Below, in pieces: positions 62,069 to 64,000 of a DNA stretch of 64,000 bases (the stretch's first letter is position 1; each line of letters begins with the position of its first letter). Made by a program: the position numbers and the translations under genes. This DNA comes from Pseudozobellia thermophila (GTDB lineage: Bacteria; Bacteroidota; Bacteroidia; Flavobacteriales; Flavobacteriaceae): positions 345,402-409,401 of the forward strand of contig NZ_FQYU01000001.1 of assembly GCF_900141855.1 (NCBI RefSeq). Direction: 5' to 3'. Below the pieces are notes generated by a model, which did no database searches, was not told the DNA's origin, and saw only the letters and a program-made list of their open reading frames with translations.

Positions 62069-63091
62069 TTAAAAATTACCTTTTCGTTGTTGAAAATGGG
62101 TGGGTTTGCCTAAGTCTTCCCCACCGTTCATCACCCAATGGGCCGTCCATTCCACAAGCTCATCGAGTCCTGTCCTGGGCCTTCCCATAAGGTCGAAGGA
62201 ATACGAGGCATCGTTGAGCAGGGCCGTAGGGGCCGGCGTTCCGGTAAACTCGACCGGTTTGCCCATCAATTCCCCGAACTTTCGGGCCAATCCTTCGATG
62301 GAAATAAGCTCGGGCCCGGTACAGTTCAACCTTTGGGGCGGGGTCTTACAGTAGCGCAAAGACCTCAGCGCATAGCTATTGGCATCGCCTTGCCAAATAA
62401 CGTTCACATAGGCCGTTGTAATGTCTATGGGCCTTTGTTCGAAAACCGCCTTGGCCACCTCGCACAGCACCCCATAACGCAGGTCGACCGCATAATTCAG
62501 GCGGAAGATCAACATGGGCGTGGCGTTCTTGATGGCAAAGTGTTCAAAGACCCGTTCCCGGCCCAGGCACGACTGTGCATATTCACCGATGGGGCTTGGG
62601 GGGGTAGCCTCATCCGCGCCGCTGCTGTCTACCGGCATAAAGGGGTAGATATTGCCACTCGAGAATACCACGATCCGCGAATCTTTGTATTTTTCGGCCA
62701 CCCTTCCCGGCAGGTAGGCGTTCATGGCCCAGGTAAAGTGCTCGTTCCCCGAAGTGCCGAATTTGTTGCCGGCCATAAAAATGACGTTCTTACAATCGGG
62801 CAGGCCCTGTAAAAAATCCTCATCCAACAGATCACCGGCCAAGGTCTGCACCCCGTAGGCTTCCAGCTCGTCCCTAACGGCCTTGTTCGAAAACCGGGAG
62901 GCTCCCAGTACTTTTTTGTCCAGACCACCTTCACGAATGGCGTTGACGGCCAATTTGGCCAGGCTGGGGCCCATTTTGCCCCCAAGGCCCAAGATCATTA
63001 TATCGCCTTCCACGCTTCGCAGGTCATCGATCAGTCCCGGTGTGGTCTCGGCCAATTTGGCCTCGAGGTCCTCTACATTTTGAATTTTCAT
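62069..63091 (-). CDS. NAD-dependent epimerase/dehydratase-like protein
   Basis: This extended-SDR-type protein has the cofactor loop MILGLGGKMGPSLAKLA and a DLLDEDFLQ-type second strand. The usual catalytic YxxxK is not intact: the expected site reads GEYAQSCLGRE, with Cys where Lys should be. Upstream SSGNIYPF supplies the usual Ser/Thr position. The 340 residues fit the family. Loss of the lysine suggests a changed activity or a cofactor-binding role. It is between the DHDPS-like and transporter genes on the same strand. Confidence 0.82.
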   Translation of the reverse strand: MKIQNVEDLEAKLAETTPGLIDDLRSVEGDIMILGLGGKMGPSLAKLAVNAIREGGLDKKVLGASRFSNKAVRDELEAYGVQTLAGDLLDEDFLQGLPDCKNVIFMAGNKFGTSGNEHFTWAMNAYLPGRVAEKYKDSRIVVFSSGNIYPFMPVDSSGADEATPPSPIGEYAQSCLGRERVFEHFAIKNATPMLIFRLNYAVDLRYGVLCEVAKAVFEQRPIDITTAYVNVIWQGDANSYALRSLRYCKTPPQRLNCTGPELISIEGLARKFGELMGKPVEFTGTPAPTALLNDASYSFDLMGRPRTGLDELVEWTAHWVMNGGEDLGKPTHFQQRKGNF

Positions 63092-63143
63092 CTATTTAAA
63101 ATTTTAATTGTTCCGCCGATCGGTAAAAAACCGCTTCGGCCTC

Positions 63144-64000
63144 CTATCCCAAAAACAAATAATCAATGCTATAAGCGGACATCAGCAACAATACGATAAT
63201 GCCCAGAGCCCCCAGAACATTCGCATATTTGGTGTTCCGCAGTTCGGTGGAAGTTCTTTTGGAGTTGGCAAAGATCAGGATGACGACGGCCGCTACGGGT
63301 ACGATCATGATGGTTATCCCTTGGGCAAAGATGATGAGTTCCAAGGGAAGTGCCCCGAAAATGTAGGCCACTACGGCACCTATCAACACGACCAAAATGA
63401 TCATCGCCCGCACCTTAAGGCTGCTCAAGTTGCTTTCGGAAAAAAAGGTATCGGCCAATATCACCCCGCCTATGGTGGCGTTGCCCACCATTGACGAAAA
63501 GGAGGCGGCAAAAAATCCGATCATAAAGACACTCGAGGTAAACGGCCCGAAAAGGGGTTCGAGGGCCATTCCCAAATCGGAGGCACTGCGTACCTCGATA
63601 TGGTTTTGGTGCAGCACGGCCGAGGCACAGAGCATGACCAAGGACGAAAGAAGTCCGAGGACGATGATCCCATTGCGACTTTCCCGCATACAGTCTTTCA
63701 ACTGGCCCGGCTTCCATCCCTTTTCCTTCACCAGATACGATTGGTAAAAGGCCCCTACGATCGAAAAGCTCGAGGCGGTCAGCGTAATGACAAGGTACTC
63801 CGAGCCTTGCGGAACGGAAGGAACAAAGCCTCTCAATATCTCGGTGATATCTGGCGATGCCATAATGATGGTCATCAAAAAGGAAAGCAGCATGAGAACC
63901 ACCAAGCCTATCATCAGTTTTTCCAGAATCTTATAAAAGGACTTAAAGAACAACAGAAAAATAGCCGAGGAGGTAAACAAGATGATCCACAGGGCCATTG
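63144..64000 (-). CDS. NRAMP-like divalent-metal transporter, 5' end outside window
   Basis: The C-terminal 284-plus residues of an NRAMP-fold permease are visible, with about eight membrane segments; the frame remains open at the right edge. Where NRAMP proteins have the metal-binding MPH of TM6, this sequence reads SSFSIVGAFYQSYLVKEKG, so the Met-Pro-His is absent. NRAMP relatives without MPH include magnesium or other non-canonical transporters. It is the upstream member of the three-gene set with the epimerase-like and DHDPS-like genes. The substrate is unknown. Confidence 0.8.
   Translation of the reverse strand, partial: MALWIILFTSSAIFLLFFKSFYKILEKLMIGLVVLMLLSFLMTIIMASPDITEILRGFVPSVPQGSEYLVITLTASSFSIVGAFYQSYLVKEKGWKPGQLKDCMRESRNGIIVLGLLSSLVMLCASAVLHQNHIEVRSASDLGMALEPLFGPFTSSVFMIGFFAASFSSMVGNATIGGVILADTFFSESNLSSLKVRAMIILVVLIGAVVAYIFGALPLELIIFAQGITIMIVPVAAVVILIFANSKRTSTELRNTKYANVLGALGIIVLLLMSAYSIDYLFLG

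Noticed and set aside
1-64000. Mobile elements, tRNA, rRNA, toxin-antitoxin or phage-defence genes.
   Set aside because: No transposase, integrase, tRNA cloverleaf, restriction or defence-type protein motif was found in any frame read.

Overview
The window is chromosomal DNA of a member of the Bacteroidota, most likely a marine polysaccharide-degrading flavobacterium of the Zobellia/Maribacter kind (inference). The evidence is a SusC/SusD pair, a TSP3-repeat OmpA protein, an IPExxxVDY-family protein, the gene orders acpP-fabF-rnc and fabH-accB-accC, many lipoproteins, and promoters of the Bacteroidota type (TTTG, about 19 nt, TAnnTTTG). No tRNA, rRNA, insertion sequence, prophage or CRISPR array was seen. 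REGION 1 (1-11.8 kb), nutrient uptake: the end of a SusC porin, its SusD lipoprotein and a lipoprotein metallophosphoesterase; then, on the other strand, a complete DctP-DctQ-DctM TRAP transporter beside uronate isomerase UxaC, facing a divergent SDR oxidoreductase. This looks like a hexuronate uptake and catabolism locus. REGION 2 (11.8-21.4 kb): an AddB-like nuclease and an AddA-like helicase-nuclease, separated by OmpA and 2-amino-3-ketobutyrate CoA ligase, followed by superoxide dismutase. REGION 3 (21.4-22.2 kb): a gene-poor stretch that I regard as the most interesting part. It holds four tandem copies of a unit made of a Bacteroidota -7 box, an almost invariant 40-nt core and a strong intrinsic terminator, all on the minus strand downstream of purF. 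They read as a family of four small RNAs of about 70 nt. REGION 4 (22.2-42.4 kb), mostly housekeeping: purF, a PfkB kinase, a viroplasmin-type RNase H with purN, acpP-fabF-rnc, an IPExxxVDY protein with pyk, a small membrane exporter that lacks any usual start codon, a Gre-like factor overlapping an IlvD/Edd sugar-acid dehydratase, an FAD oxidoreductase, accC-accB-fabH, rpmF-yceD, pdxA, ribE and a membrane acyltransferase. REGION 5 (42.4-64 kb), accessory metabolism: a 1261-residue TPR/DUF3857/transglutaminase protein, an Na+/solute symporter, a TauE/SafE permease, a lipoprotein-type AGE epimerase, an M12-like zinc protease lipoprotein, a DgcA-DgcN-like pair (candidate D-glutamate route) with a PLP enzyme and a Kelch lipoprotein, a 2-keto-3-deoxy-sugar-acid kinase with its aldolase, a stand-alone BLUF blue-light sensor, and a three-gene set of NRAMP-like transporter, NAD-epimerase-like protein and DHDPS-family aldolase that runs off the right edge. 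The sugar-acid genes (uxaC, the IlvD/Edd enzyme, dgoK, eda) are scattered but together cover most steps from hexuronates to pyruvate and glyceraldehyde 3-phosphate.
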